64,000 nucleotides of DNA, from contig NZ_CP010797.1 in assembly GCF_000954115.1 (NCBI RefSeq), forward strand, positions 4,712,001-4,776,000, read 5' to 3'. Positions 45,151 through 54,225 of this stretch are shown here, one piece after another (positions within the stretch are counted from its first letter, which is position 1; each line of letters starts with the position of its first letter). The position numbers were made by a program, and so were the translations under genes. This DNA is from Rhodococcus sp. B7740 (GTDB lineage Bacteria; Actinomycetota; Actinomycetes; Mycobacteriales; Mycobacteriaceae). A model generated the notes under the pieces. The model was not told where the DNA came from. It did not search any database and worked only from the letters and a program-made list of their open reading frames with translations.

Positions 45151-45966
45151 GTGACCTCCCTTTCGGCCTCGTGGGTTCAGCAGCGCTACCGCGATCCTGC
45201 TCTGACGGCATTGGCGTACACGAACGAGACGATCGACGTTCTGCTGTCGCATCACTCGGTGCGGACGTTCACAGACGATCCGATCGACACCGAGACGATC
45301 GAGACCATCGTCGCCGCAGCCCAATCCGCGCCGACGTCATCGAACCTGCAGGCCTGGAGCGTGATCGCGGTACGAGACCCGGCGCGCAAGAAGCGTCTGG
45401 CGGCGCTGGCCGGGAACCAGGCGTTCGTCGCCGAGGCTGCGGTGTTCCTGGTGTTCGTGGCCGATCTCGGGCGGGCCCGACGGCTCGCCGCAGCGCACGA
45501 CGCCGAACTCGGCGGTGCCGACTACTTCGACAGTACGATTCTCGGTGCCATCGATGCAGCGTTGGCCGCGCAGAACGCCGTCGTCGCTGCGGAGTCGCTG
45601 GGATGGGGGACGGTGTATGTCGGGGCGGTGCGCAACGCACCCGACGAGATTGCTGCCGAGCTGGCACTGGCCGAACAATCGGTTCCGGTGGTGGGCTTGG
45701 CGCTGGGCCGAGCGGGCGAGGATACGGCTGGGGTGAAGCCGCGATTGCCCATCTCCTCGGTGCTCCATCACGAAAACTACGACGCCGTGGTGGCCGACGC
45801 TGCGGTGCCTGTCTACGAGCAACGATTATCGGAATACTATGTGACACAAGGGCGTACGTCATCCTGGATCTCGTCGGTACTGTCGCGCCTGCGCAGCGGT
45901 GAGGCGATCGGTTCGCGTGTGACGCTCAGGCAATCGTTCGAGTCCCTCGGCTGGAAGTCCCGGTAG
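45151..45966 (+). CDS. NfsA-like flavin nitroreductase
   Basis: A 271-residue FMN-dependent oxidoreductase of the nitroreductase fold. FMN-phosphate-binding HHSVRTFTDDPI is near residue 32, followed by SAPTSSNLQAWSVIAVRDP and AAESLGWGTVYVGAVRN. GGAGGAG lies ten bases before the GTG at 45151, so this is preferred to a GTG at 45142. It is followed after four bases by an LLM flavoenzyme, suggesting a two-gene operon of flavin chemistry. The physiological substrate is unknown. Confidence 0.88.
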   Translation: MTSLSASWVQQRYRDPALTALAYTNETIDVLLSHHSVRTFTDDPIDTETIETIVAAAQSAPTSSNLQAWSVIAVRDPARKKRLAALAGNQAFVAEAAVFLVFVADLGRARRLAAAHDAELGGADYFDSTILGAIDAALAAQNAVVAAESLGWGTVYVGAVRNAPDEIAAELALAEQSVPVVGLALGRAGEDTAGVKPRLPISSVLHHENYDAVVADAAVPVYEQRLSEYYVTQGRTSSWISSVLSRLRSGEAIGSRVTLRQSFESLGWKSR

Positions 45967-45970
45967 AACT

Positions 45971-47068
45971 ATGCGCTTTCAGGTTCTCGACATCGTCTTC
46001 AACCCTCCGCACCCGGCCACCGGTGCAGTCGTGCACCCGGCCGACCGATTCGACCGGTTGATCGAACTCGCCGTTCTTGCAGAAGAACTGGGCATCGATT
46101 CGTTCTCTGTCGGAGAACGGCACGCGGGAGACGTGCTCTCGTCCGCTCCCACGGTGCTTCTCGGCGCGCTCGCCCAGGCGACACATCGCATTCTGTTGTC
46201 CACCGGCGTCACCGTCCTGTCGGTGTTGGATCCGATTCGCGTCGCCGAAGACCTCGGCACCGTCGATCAACTGAGTCGAGGCCGCCTCGAAGTCGTCATC
46301 GGCAAAGGCAACGAAGTACTGCAGTACCCACTGTTCGGACTCGACATCGCGCGCCAGTACGAGTACCTCACCGAGAACTACGAACTGCTCCGCAGGCTGA
46401 TCCGTGAGGAGCACGTGGATTGGACCGGGCGCCACCGACATCCGTTGTCCGACGCCACCACACTGCCCAGGCCCTTCGACGGGCCGTTTCGAATCTGGCA
46501 CGGTTCGGCCACGTCGATCGAGGCGGTCGATCTGGCGGCCGAGTGGGGAGACCCCATCGTGACAGCCAACGCACTGCAGCCGAGGGAGAACTACAAGGAA
46601 CTCATCGACCGCTACCGCGAGCAGTATCGCAATCACGGTCATGACCCGGACAAGGCGTACGTGGGTGCTGGCTCCGGGGGGTTGTTCCTCGGCACGACGA
46701 CCGAGGCTGCCGTTGCCGATTATCGGCCGATCTACGAGGGCATCGTCGCGCAGCAGGACAAGCGCAAACACGATCCGGCGGCCAAGGGCAAGGTGACGAG
46801 CTTTCGGACCATCGACGACGCGGTAGCGCGGGGGCCCGCACTGGTGGGCTCGTCCGAACGCGTCGCGGCGAAGATACTCGACTACCACGACGCGTACGGC
46901 CATGATCTGCAATCGGTTTCGATCAACCACGTACTGGACTTCGAGCGTCAGAAGGACACGTTACGACAGTTCGCCGAAGAAGTGATTCCATTGGTGCGGG
47001 CCGAGGTGACGACCACACTGTGGACGACCGAGGACAAAGATCGTGCCAGGGGATTCACGGCGAGTTGA
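45971..47068 (+). CDS. LLM-class flavin-dependent oxidoreductase
   Basis: A 365-residue luciferase-like TIM-barrel oxidoreductase using FMN or F420. Its features are ELGIDSFSVGERHAGD, ILLSTGVTVLSVLDPIRVAEDLGTVDQLSRGRLEVVIGKG split over the barrel, and FRIWHGSATS near the cofactor site. It lies four bases after the nitroreductase gene; NfsA-type reductases can feed reduced flavin to such monooxygenases (inference). The last 14 bases overlap the convergent LLM gene. Confidence 0.88.
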   Translation: MRFQVLDIVFNPPHPATGAVVHPADRFDRLIELAVLAEELGIDSFSVGERHAGDVLSSAPTVLLGALAQATHRILLSTGVTVLSVLDPIRVAEDLGTVDQLSRGRLEVVIGKGNEVLQYPLFGLDIARQYEYLTENYELLRRLIREEHVDWTGRHRHPLSDATTLPRPFDGPFRIWHGSATSIEAVDLAAEWGDPIVTANALQPRENYKELIDRYREQYRNHGHDPDKAYVGAGSGGLFLGTTTEAAVADYRPIYEGIVAQQDKRKHDPAAKGKVTSFRTIDDAVARGPALVGSSERVAAKILDYHDAYGHDLQSVSINHVLDFERQKDTLRQFAEEVIPLVRAEVTTTLWTTEDKDRARGFTAS

Positions 47069-47828
47069 CCTGTGCCGTCATTGCCGCGGCGTGGGTGAAC
47101 AACGTGGTCGGATCCGCTCGGTCCGCAGGGGGTTCGAGTACGACGGTGGTGGCACCGGCATCGATCCAGCGTTGCAGGTTGCTCAGCGCGGCATCGGAAT
47201 CGGTCGCGGCGGCAATGTAGACGACGATCTCGTGGTCCGGCCCACCATCGATGTGCTCGATGGCCGTTCGCACCTGATCCGGTGACGTCTCGCTCGTGAG
47301 GATGGTTCCCACACCGGTGCGTCCGCTCAGGGCCAGAGTCTTCGGCCCCGTCGCACCGACGAGCAGCGGCGGCGGTTGCAGCGGAGGCCAATTCAGCTGC
47401 ACGTTGTCGAGTGAGACGTACCGCCCCTGCACGGTGACGCTCTCGCCCGCCAACAGTGCGGTGAGCGCTGTCATCTGTTCGGTCAGCAACGTCAGAGGCG
47501 ACTGCACTCGCGCCCCGATCTGCCCCATCCACGATTGAACTCCGTGTCCGAGCCCCACGCGGAGCCGCCCCGGATGGACACGGGCCACGGTAGCGATCTC
47601 CATGGCTGTGGCTGCCACGTTCCGCATCGGAGTCGGTAGCACCCCGATGCCGACGCTCACGTGTTCGGTGTTCGCGAGAACCAGTGCAGCAGCCGACAAT
47701 CCACCGGAGTAGAAGCAGTCCTCCCACAACCACACCTCGTCGACGCCTGCGCGGTCGGCCGCACGAGCCGCGTCGACGAGATCCTCCGGCGCAAGTTCGG
47801 GTCGCAGTACAACGCCGATGCGTGTCAT
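47055..47828 (-). CDS. LLM-class F420/flavin-dependent oxidoreductase
   Basis: A 257-residue LLM enzyme, short for the family. It shows GVDEVWLWEDCFYSGG, VSVGIGVLPTPMRN, MEIATVARVHPGRLRVGLGHG and ALSGRTGVGTIL, a pattern common in F420-dependent members. The cofactor is therefore probably F420H2. It is 18 bases downstream of ramB on the same strand, so it may be co-transcribed with the regulator. It is convergent with the other LLM gene. Confidence 0.86.
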   Translation of the reverse strand: MTRIGVVLRPELAPEDLVDAARAADRAGVDEVWLWEDCFYSGGLSAAALVLANTEHVSVGIGVLPTPMRNVAATAMEIATVARVHPGRLRVGLGHGVQSWMGQIGARVQSPLTLLTEQMTALTALLAGESVTVQGRYVSLDNVQLNWPPLQPPPLLVGATGPKTLALSGRTGVGTILTSETSPDQVRTAIEHIDGGPDHEIVVYIAAATDSDAALSNLQRWIDAGATTVVLEPPADRADPTTLFTHAAAMTAQVNSP

Positions 47829-47846
47829 TGCAGTCTTCCTTTCTTC

Positions 47847-49259
47847 TCAGCGAACGAGATACGGCGACACCGAACTTCGGTGCTCGTCGATGTCGAGGTC
47901 CTTACCCAGTGGCGGAAACGCGCGTTGCGGGCAGTTGGAACGCTCGCACACCCGGCAGCCCGCTCCGATCGGTGTCGCCGCCGCCGAGCCCTGTACGTCC
48001 AGACCGTCGGCGTACACCAGCCGACCGGCGTGGCGCAGTTCGCATCCGAGGCCGATGGCGAAGGTCTTGCCGGGCTGTCCGTATCGCGCGGCACGTCGCT
48101 CCACGGTGCGTGCGATCCACAGGTAACTGCGGCCGTCGGGCATCTCGGCGATCTGCGTCATGATCTTGCCCGGATAGGCGAAGGTCTCGTACACGTTCCA
48201 CAGCGGGCACGTGCCACCACTGGACGAGAAGTGAAAGCCCGTGGCGGACTGGCGCTTCGACATGTTCCCGGCGCGATCGACGCGCACGAACGAGAACGGA
48301 ACACCCCGTAACTCGGGTCTCTGCAAGGTGGACAGGCGATGGCAGATGGTCTCGTAGCTGACCGAGAAGAAGGCCGAGAGCCGCTCGATGTCGTACCGGA
48401 AATCCTCGGCGACGTCGTGGAACTGGTGATACGGCAACACCGTCGCGGCCGCGAAGTAGTTCGCGAAACCGAGCACCGCCAACTTCTTCGACGACTCACT
48501 GGTGAAGTTGCCCTCGTCGGCCATCTTCTTCAGCAGATCCCCGCATTCGAGATAGGCGAGTTCGGCGGCGTACCTGAACACCTTCTGCCCGCCGGACAGA
48601 TGCGGTGAGATCTCCAGCACTCGCGTCTGCGGATCGAACCGATGCAGCACGTTCTCGCCGAGGTCGATGCGATTGACGATCTGCACGTCGTGAACCGTCC
48701 GCAGCCGCTTGGCGATCTCGCCACCGACGTCGGCGCGATGGAACCGGATTCTCGAGGTCAGAGCCTCTGCCGCAGTGTCCAATTCGTGCAGATAGTTCTG
48801 TCGCTGATAGAAGTAGTCACGCACTTCCTCGTGCGGCTTGCTGATCGAACCACTGCCACTGCCGTCGGAGAACCGCTCCTCGGTAGCGGCCAACAGCTGA
48901 GCCGTCGTATTGCGGTATCGGCGGTGCATGTTGACCATCGCCCGCGCCAACTGCGGGTGAGAGCTGACCATCTGCGCGATCTCGTGGGCATCGGCATCGA
49001 TCCCCATATCCTGATCGAGCGCCACCTCGCGGAGTTCGGCAACCAGCCTGGTGTCGTCCTCGGAGGAGAAGAACGACGTGTCGACGCCGAACACCTCGGA
49101 GATCCGCAGCAACACCGGCACCGTCAGTGGACGCACGTCGTGCTCGATCTGGTTGAGATAACTGGCGGAGATTCCGAGCTTCTGCGCCAGTGACACCTGG
49201 CTCATGCTGCGTTCGCTGCGGAGCTGCCGAAGCCGCACGCCGACGAAGGTTTTCGACAT
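47847..49259 (-). CDS. ramB: Acetate-metabolism regulator RamB
   Basis: A 470-residue RamB/ScfR-type regulator. An N-terminal XRE helix-turn-helix (MSQVSLAQKLGISASYLNQIE) is followed by an IrrE-like region (YAAELAYLECGD) and a C-terminal domain containing the Cys cluster GCRVCERSNCPQRAFPP. In corynebacteria and mycobacteria RamB represses glyoxylate-cycle genes. Isocitrate lyase lies 2.2 kb away in the divergent direction, the expected target. The ATG lacks a strong ribosome site. Confidence 0.93.
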   Translation of the reverse strand: MSKTFVGVRLRQLRSERSMSQVSLAQKLGISASYLNQIEHDVRPLTVPVLLRISEVFGVDTSFFSSEDDTRLVAELREVALDQDMGIDADAHEIAQMVSSHPQLARAMVNMHRRYRNTTAQLLAATEERFSDGSGSGSISKPHEEVRDYFYQRQNYLHELDTAAEALTSRIRFHRADVGGEIAKRLRTVHDVQIVNRIDLGENVLHRFDPQTRVLEISPHLSGGQKVFRYAAELAYLECGDLLKKMADEGNFTSESSKKLAVLGFANYFAAATVLPYHQFHDVAEDFRYDIERLSAFFSVSYETICHRLSTLQRPELRGVPFSFVRVDRAGNMSKRQSATGFHFSSSGGTCPLWNVYETFAYPGKIMTQIAEMPDGRSYLWIARTVERRAARYGQPGKTFAIGLGCELRHAGRLVYADGLDVQGSAAATPIGAGCRVCERSNCPQRAFPPLGKDLDIDEHRSSVSPYLVR

Positions 49260-49406
49260 ATCGCCAGGCTACGCCTGCGAAGAATCGGGTTAACACCGTT
49301 CGCAATCGGCTACTGGGTCACAATTCGACAGCCAACGGGAACATTAGCCGAAGTAAGGGCGTATACCGGTGTACGAGCTATTCACCACGCACCACGAGGA
49401 GCGGTC

Positions 49407-49811
49407 ATGTCCAATCGTCAACGCACATCGGAAATCGTCAGGGACGTCGTCGTCTTCGTCACCGGAGCCGTGCTCGTCGCATCGACCGTCTGGCTTCCCG
49501 TCCAGGGAGACCAGGAAGTCACCGGTGCCATCCTCGTGCTCGGCATCCTTGCGGCGTCGTCTGCACTCTGGGCCATCGGATCCTCGTCGAGACAGAGTCA
49601 TTGGACCCACGTCGGCCTCGGGTTGCTGCTTGCTGTCTCGCCCGCGCTGATGGTGTTCCCGTCCGGATTGCTCGCCGCCGACCTGTTCGCGATCGTCGGA
49701 GGACTCGTCATCGCCGCGATGGGCGGCCTCGGTGTGCTGGCCTCGCGTCGGACGCCGATCACGTCGCAGGTGATTGCACACAGCGACGACCGAACCGGCG
49801 TTCGCATCTGA
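49407..49811 (+). CDS. Four-helix membrane protein, SPW-repeat-like
   Basis: A 134-residue inner-membrane protein with about four transmembrane helices (roughly 13-30, 40-57, 68-85, 90-110). The repeated pattern of VASTVWLP and AVSPALMVFPSG is like SPW-repeat proteins, whose function is unknown. GAGGAG precedes the ATG. It is divergent from ramB and replaces the small membrane protein found at this place in mycobacteria. Confidence 0.78.
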   Translation: MSNRQRTSEIVRDVVVFVTGAVLVASTVWLPVQGDQEVTGAILVLGILAASSALWAIGSSSRQSHWTHVGLGLLLAVSPALMVFPSGLLAADLFAIVGGLVIAAMGGLGVLASRRTPITSQVIAHSDDRTGVRI

Positions 49812-49872
49812 TCTCGGCAACCGGTGCGCCACTCCCGGGGCCGCGTGCGAAAAATGTCATACGCGGGTCCGG

Positions 49873-49992
49873 GAGTGGAGCATTTTCTGCTCTGTGGGTT
49901 CATCGCGGCGCCTGATGCAATGGGTGCTCCACTCGGCGCGGTGGATCCGGTAAATCCCTCGTGCGGACCGGCGAGTGGAGCATTGTGTGCTC
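49873..49992. repeat. Cluster of GAGTGGAGCA palindromic elements
   Basis: Two direct copies of GAGTGGAGCA-n5-TGCTC start exactly 100 bases apart (49873 and 49973), each able to fold as a 5-bp hairpin. Between them TGCTCCACTCG (49925-49935) is the perfect 11-bp inverse of CGAGTGGAGCA (49972-49982). The last copy abuts the stop of the DUF559 gene. They may act as terminators or be remnants of a small repeat element. Confidence 0.75.
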
Positions 49993-50901
49993 TCATCGCC
50001 GCGATTCCCGACGCCGCCTGACAACCGACGCGATTTCGGCAGCCACCACATCCGGCGCGGCAAGCACATCGAACGCCGAGTAGCGCAGCACCAACCAGCC
50101 ACCCAGTACCAGGGCGTTCTGTCTATGTCGATCCTTGCTGAACACCTCTGCTGCACTGTGGAATTCGCGTCCGTCCACCTCGATGATCGTTCGGCTGCGA
50201 CGGTCGACGAGGTCGCAGACGAACGAGCCGACTGTCGCATTCATCTCCAGATACAGGCCGATCCGATGCAATGCCCGGCCGAGGGCCCGCTCCGGTTCCG
50301 AGGCGAACCTCGTCACTGCCAACCGGACCTGACGGGCCAACTCTGCGTTGCCGCGTCGACCCGGGAATCGCTCGAGTAGGCAGATGAGCGACGCAGGGTC
50401 GAGTCCGAACTTCAGACGCTCGTCGATCAGCAACTCGGCCTCTTCGCGAGGGAGTGCCGCCAGGCAATCGAGCATCGTCTGCGCAGGAGTGGTGCAAGGC
50501 AGTGACTCGACCTCGTCGACGAGCCGGGAATCGAGTGCGCGACGGTGCAGTCGGAGCCATGGCGGTGGTCGCAACCGGGCCGAGCGGGGGACGGTTGCAT
50601 CGAGAGTGGACGGCTCGGTCGTCCAGCCGCGTAGGTATGCGGCCGAACGGTGACTGAGTACGGCATCGGGTCGCCACAGGGCGATGGCCCGACACCGATC
50701 CATCGTCGACGGCTCCCCGCGCATATGGACCGTCGGCAGAACGCGGGTGAAGCGTCGCGAGACGGTGCTGGGATGGAGTCCGGAGGAGACGAGCTGTCGG
50801 AATGTGGAGGGGCCGGGAGTGGAGCCTTCGGAATGACCGGGTTGGGCGGGAGTGGAGTCTGCGGAATGACCGGGTTGGGCGGGAGTGGAGTTGGCTGTCA
50901 T
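49993..50901 (-). CDS. DUF559/AbiEi-like endonuclease-domain protein
   Basis: A 302-residue protein. Its N-terminal part has a Pro/Ser repeat (STPAQPGHS twice), then a winged-helix AbiEi-like region (VLSHRSAAYLRGW). The C-terminal DUF559 (Vsr-like, PD-(D/E)XK) domain has VCDLVDRRSRTIIEVDGREFH and the typical KDRHRQNALVLGGWLVLRYS. Such proteins are scattered in actinobacteria and are suspected nucleases; no reaction is proven. The ATG at 50901 is used. It interrupts the ramB-icl synteny and is flanked by identical TGCTCCACTCGG 12-mers, suggesting acquisition. Confidence 0.75.
   Translation of the reverse strand: MTANSTPAQPGHSADSTPAQPGHSEGSTPGPSTFRQLVSSGLHPSTVSRRFTRVLPTVHMRGEPSTMDRCRAIALWRPDAVLSHRSAAYLRGWTTEPSTLDATVPRSARLRPPPWLRLHRRALDSRLVDEVESLPCTTPAQTMLDCLAALPREEAELLIDERLKFGLDPASLICLLERFPGRRGNAELARQVRLAVTRFASEPERALGRALHRIGLYLEMNATVGSFVCDLVDRRSRTIIEVDGREFHSAAEVFSKDRHRQNALVLGGWLVLRYSAFDVLAAPDVVAAEIASVVRRRRESRR
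50815..50890. repeat. 33-bp tandem repeat in the DUF559 gene
   Basis: Two full 33-base units (50815-50847, 50848-50880) and a 10-base start of a third repeat gggagtggag...gaatgaccgggttgggc. They encode the STPAQPGHS repeats at the N-terminus and carry three more copies of GAGTGGAG, the octamer found on both flanks of the gene. Confidence 0.88.
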
Positions 50902-51094
50902 GGGTGCAGCGTCGGCGATGGCGTGGGTGGTCTTCGATGCTCGACCTGGGGAAATCGAAAGCCCTGTGGACAGGTGCCAGCCTGTGGATGAGTGCAACTT
51001 CTGCTCCACTCGGTGGCGTCGGTCGGGGGATCCCCGCGAAAGTGGTGTCGAGGGGAGCAACCCGTGCCATGTTCACATCGTGAGATCGGAGTAC

Positions 51095-51110
51095 TGTGAT
51101 GTCGATCACA
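51095..51110. promoter_or_regulatory. CRP/GlxR-type cAMP receptor site
   Basis: TGTGATGTCGATCACA has both half-sites (TGTGA and TCACA) with the exact six-base spacer of the CRP/GlxR consensus. It is about 320 bases before aceA. CRP-family regulators control carbon metabolism, including glyoxylate genes, in corynebacteria. Confidence 0.7.
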
Positions 51111-51258
51111 AAGTGCTCGGTTTCTGACTCGATTCAGACGCCCTCGTCAAACCGTACAAGCGTCCGGTAAAGAATTTTGTTCATTCCGTTCATCAACTGG
51201 GGATTCATCGCTACTGGCGAGTAACCACGCTGTCCGATCGGAGAGGTTTGTGTCGACC

Positions 51259-51280
51259 AAAAATTTGCAACATTAGCAAC
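51259..51280 (+). promoter_or_regulatory. RamB-like box before aceA
   Basis: AAATTTGCAAC resembles the RamB motif AACTTTGCAAA at 9 of 11 positions and is continued by an inverted TTGC/GCAA pair. It is about 155 bases upstream of aceA, with ramB itself encoded 2 kb away. Confidence 0.45.
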
Positions 51281-51433
51281 GACGCCCGTAAAGCTAGCCA
51301 AGATTGGCACTAACAACTGGTAGACGCATGTTTTCGGGTGTGCCATTGTTCTGGAGTACACCAGAAGGGCCTGGCAACGATGTGAAGATTCGTCTCGAGG
51401 CAGGCCGAGAAGCAGAAGAGACTGGAGCTGAAG

Positions 51434-52723
51434 ATGTCGACCACCGGCACCCCGAAGACCACCGCCGAGATCCAGCAGGATTGGGACACCAACCCCCGCT
51501 GGAAGGGCGTCACCCGTAACTTCACCGCACAGCAGGTCTCCGACCTCCAGGGCACCGTCGTCGAAGAAGCGACCCTCGCTCGCCGCGGCAGCGAGATCCT
51601 GTGGGACCTCGTCAACAACGAGGACTACATCAACTCGCTCGGAGCCCTCACCGGCAACCAGGCCGTGCAGCAGATTCGCGCCGGCCTCCAGGCGATCTAC
51701 CTCTCCGGCTGGCAGGTCGCAGGCGACGCCAACCTCTCGGGCCACACCTACCCGGACCAGAGCCTCTACCCGGCCAACTCGGTGCCGTCCGTCGTCCGTC
51801 GCATCAACAACGCACTCCTGCGCGCCGACGAGATCGCCAAGATCGAGGGCGATACCTCCGTCAAGAACTGGGTCGCACCGATCGTCGCCGACGCCGAAGC
51901 CGGCTTCGGTGGCGCACTGAACGCCTACGAGCTGCAGAAGGCCATGATCGTGGCCGGCGCCGCAGGCGTGCACTGGGAGGACCAGCTCGCATCGGAGAAG
52001 AAGTGCGGCCACCTCGGCGGCAAGGTGCTCATCCCCACCCAGCAGCACATCCGCACCCTGACCTCGGCACGCCTCGCGTCCGACGTCGCCGACGTCCCGT
52101 CGGTCATCATCGCCCGCACCGACGCCGAGGCAGCCACGCTGATCACCTCCGACGTCGACGAGCGTGACCGTGAATTCCTCGACGGAACCCGCACCGCAGA
52201 AGGATTCTTCGGCGTCAAGAACGGCATCGAGCCCTGCATCGCCCGTGCGAAGGCCTACGCCCCGTACGCCGACCTCATCTGGATGGAGACCGGCGTGCCG
52301 GATCTCGAGGTCGCCAAGAAGTTCTCCGAGTCGGTTCGCAGCGAGTTCCCGGACCAGCTGCTCGCCTACAACTGCTCGCCTTCGTTCAACTGGAAGGCGC
52401 ACCTGGACGACGCGACCATCGCGAAGTTCCAGAAGGAACTCGGTGCCATGGGCTTCAAGTTCCAGTTCATCACCCTCGCAGGCTTCCACTCGCTCAACTA
52501 CGGCATGTTCGACCTGGCACACGGCTACGCCCGCGAAGGCATGACCGCGTTCGTCGACCTGCAGGAGCGCGAATTCAAGGCTGCCGAAGAGCGCGGCTTC
52601 ACCGCCATCAAGCACCAGCGTGAGGTCGGTGCAGGCTACTTCGACCGCATCGCCACCACCGTCGACCCCAACACCTCGACGGCAGCACTGAAGGGCTCCA
52701 CCGAAGAAGGCCAGTTCCACTAA
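51434..52723 (+). CDS. aceA: Isocitrate lyase
   Basis: A 429-residue cytosolic glyoxylate-cycle enzyme that splits isocitrate into glyoxylate and succinate, needed for growth on acetate and fatty acids. The signature KKCGHLGGK carries the catalytic Cys; other active-site parts are [22 protein letters not shown] and YNCSPSFNW. The length and the C-terminal EEGQFH match short actinobacterial Icl1. TGGAG lies seven bases before the ATG. A strong terminator follows. Confidence 0.97.
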   Translation: MSTTGTPKTTAEIQQDWDTNPRWKGVTRNFTAQQVSDLQGTVVEEATLARRGSEILWDLVNNEDYINSLGALTGNQAVQQIRAGLQAIYLSGWQVAGDANLSGHTYPDQSLYPANSVPSVVRRINNALLRADEIAKIEGDTSVKNWVAPIVADAEAGFGGALNAYELQKAMIVAGAAGVHWEDQLASEKKCGHLGGKVLIPTQQHIRTLTSARLASDVADVPSVIIARTDAEAATLITSDVDERDREFLDGTRTAEGFFGVKNGIEPCIARAKAYAPYADLIWMETGVPDLEVAKKFSESVRSEFPDQLLAYNCSPSFNWKAHLDDATIAKFQKELGAMGFKFQFITLAGFHSLNYGMFDLAHGYAREGMTAFVDLQEREFKAAEERGFTAIKHQREVGAGYFDRIATTVDPNTSTAALKGSTEEGQFH

Positions 52724-52759
52724 GCAGTTCCGCCTCTCCGGATTTTCAGCGCACTAGTC

Positions 52760-52791
52760 AGGCGGTCCGCAACATTCGTTGCGGGCCGCCT
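52760..52791 (+). terminator. Terminator of aceA
   Basis: A 14-bp stem with one G-U pair (aggcggtccgcaac / gttgcgggccgcct) and a 4-base loop is followed by gttctgt. It lies 37 bases after the aceA stop. Confidence 0.8.
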
Positions 52792-52887
52792 GTTCTGTAC
52801 GACGAAGGTTTTGGGCGTACCCGGTAAGAGTTACCCGCATCTCACTTCAACCTGTTGTGCCGCAACATCAATGACTAGGAGCCTCCT

Positions 52888-53763
52888 GTGACGGTCGAGA
52901 GGGTGGGGATCGTCGGAGCGGGGCAGATGGGTGCAGGAATCGCGGAGGTCTGCGCCCGTGCGCACGTCGACGTGTTGGTCCACGAACAGACCCGCGAACT
53001 GGCGACGGCCGGTCGCAGCCGCATTCTGCAATCGCTGGACCGCGGCGTCAGCAGCGGCAAGATCACCGAACGTGAGCGTGAGCAAGCGGCATGCAGGCTG
53101 CGATTCACCGCCGACCTCGCCGACTTCGGCGACCGCCAACTGGTCGTCGAAGCAGTGCTCGAAGACGAGAAGATCAAGACCGACATCTTCGCCGAACTCG
53201 ACTCGGTGGTGACCGACCCAAATGCCGTCATCGCCTCCAACACCTCCTCCATTCCCATCGTGAGCCTGGGAGCCGCCACGACGGCACCCGGCCGAGTCGT
53301 GGGTCTGCACTTCTTCAACCCGGTCCCGGTACTGCCACTCGTCGAGCTCGTCACCACCGACCTGACGTCACCGGCAGTGGCAGACCGGGCCGAGCGCTTC
53401 GCGGGCGATGTTCTCGGCAAACAGGTCGTGCGCTCGGCAGATCGATCGGGCTTCGTCGTCAACGCGTTGCTCGTGCCGTATCTGCTCTCCGCGATTCGCA
53501 TGGTCGAATCCGGGTTCGCCACCAAGGAAGACGTCGACAAGGCGACGGTGCTGGGTCTGGCGCACCCCATGGGGCCGCTCGCACTCGCCGATCTGATCGG
53601 CCTCGACACGGTCAAAGCCATTGCAGATTCGATGTACTCGGAGTTCGAGGAACCCCTCTTCCTAGCACCGCCGCTGCTGCTGCGAATGGTCGAATCCGGG
53701 CACATGGGCAAGAAGGCCGGAGCCGGTTTCTACCGCTACGAGAACGGCCGAATCGCAAAGTAG
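52888..53763 (+). CDS. fadB2: 3-hydroxybutyryl-CoA dehydrogenase
   Basis: A 291-residue NAD-dependent 3-hydroxyacyl-CoA dehydrogenase of beta-oxidation. It has the Rossmann motif GAGQMGAGIAE, the active-site GLHFFNPVPVLPLVE with its His, the family SGFVVNALLVPYLLSAIRM, and GLAHPMGPLALADLIGLD. The GTG start has AGGAG eight bases upstream. The fatty-acid role fits its place after isocitrate lyase, the same order as icl1-fadB2 in mycobacteria. Confidence 0.95.
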   Translation: MTVERVGIVGAGQMGAGIAEVCARAHVDVLVHEQTRELATAGRSRILQSLDRGVSSGKITEREREQAACRLRFTADLADFGDRQLVVEAVLEDEKIKTDIFAELDSVVTDPNAVIASNTSSIPIVSLGAATTAPGRVVGLHFFNPVPVLPLVELVTTDLTSPAVADRAERFAGDVLGKQVVRSADRSGFVVNALLVPYLLSAIRMVESGFATKEDVDKATVLGLAHPMGPLALADLIGLDTVKAIADSMYSEFEEPLFLAPPLLLRMVESGHMGKKAGAGFYRYENGRIAK

Positions 53764-53765
53764 AC

Positions 53766-53795
53766 ACCGCCGCGGGCGGGTTGCCCCGCGACGGT
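53766..53795 (+). terminator. Hairpin after fadB2
   Basis: accgccgcggg can pair with cccgcgacggt with one mismatch around an 8-base loop, starting three bases after the fadB2 stop. It is a probable terminator. Confidence 0.45.
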
Positions 53796-53853
53796 CACCG
53801 GACCGCTATTGTCGGTCTGCGAATGCAGTCACTTCGATCACAGGAGCATGTCA

Positions 53854-54129
53854 GTGAGCAAGTCCACGAAGTCGAACAGTGTGGTTCCCAAGGCATTCGG
53901 GATCGGGTTGGCGGCCACCGGCGCCGCCCACTTCGTGGTGCCCGAGGCGTTCGAGGGAATCACCAAGCTTCCGTTCCCCAAGGACACTCGGACCTGGATC
54001 AGTCGCAACGGAGCCACCGAACTGGCGGTCGGTGCCGCGATCGCATACCCCAAGACTCGCAAGATCGGACTGATCGGTCTGGGCGCATACGTTCTGTGGC
54101 TCGGCGGCAACATCGCCAAGAACAGCTGA
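53854..54129 (+). CDS. Small DoxX-like membrane protein
   Basis: A 91-residue protein with three hydrophobic segments (AFGIGLAATGAAHFVV, ATELAVGAAIAY, IGLIGLGAYVLWLGG) resembling a short DoxX-family protein. AGGAG is seven bases before the GTG at 53854 but only one base from the ATG at 53848, so GTG is preferred. It stands alone between fadB2 and the alcohol dehydrogenase. No function is assigned. Confidence 0.7.
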   Translation: MSKSTKSNSVVPKAFGIGLAATGAAHFVVPEAFEGITKLPFPKDTRTWISRNGATELAVGAAIAYPKTRKIGLIGLGAYVLWLGGNIAKNS

Positions 54130-54225
54130 CGTTACTGTTGCGAACGACTCGTTTAGAGTAGGAATAGCCTGGTCGAGGCGGTAGCTGCCTTGCGCTTGCA
54201 CCGATGCGTAGGTAGCAATGTACTT

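Larger units (their letters stand above)
50902..51433. other. Intergenic region with isocitrate lyase control elements
   Basis: This 532-base stretch has no gene I can support. It holds a TGCTCCACTCGG repeat at 51002, a perfect CRP/GlxR-type site at 51095, a RamB-like motif near 51260 and a ribosome site (TGGAG at 51423) for aceA. A long 5' leader or a distant promoter is implied. Confidence 0.7.

Noticed and set aside
49857-51060. DUF559 region as a prophage, insertion sequence or restriction system
   Set aside because: No integrase, transposase, methylase or structural phage gene is present, and the short repeats are not classical IS ends.
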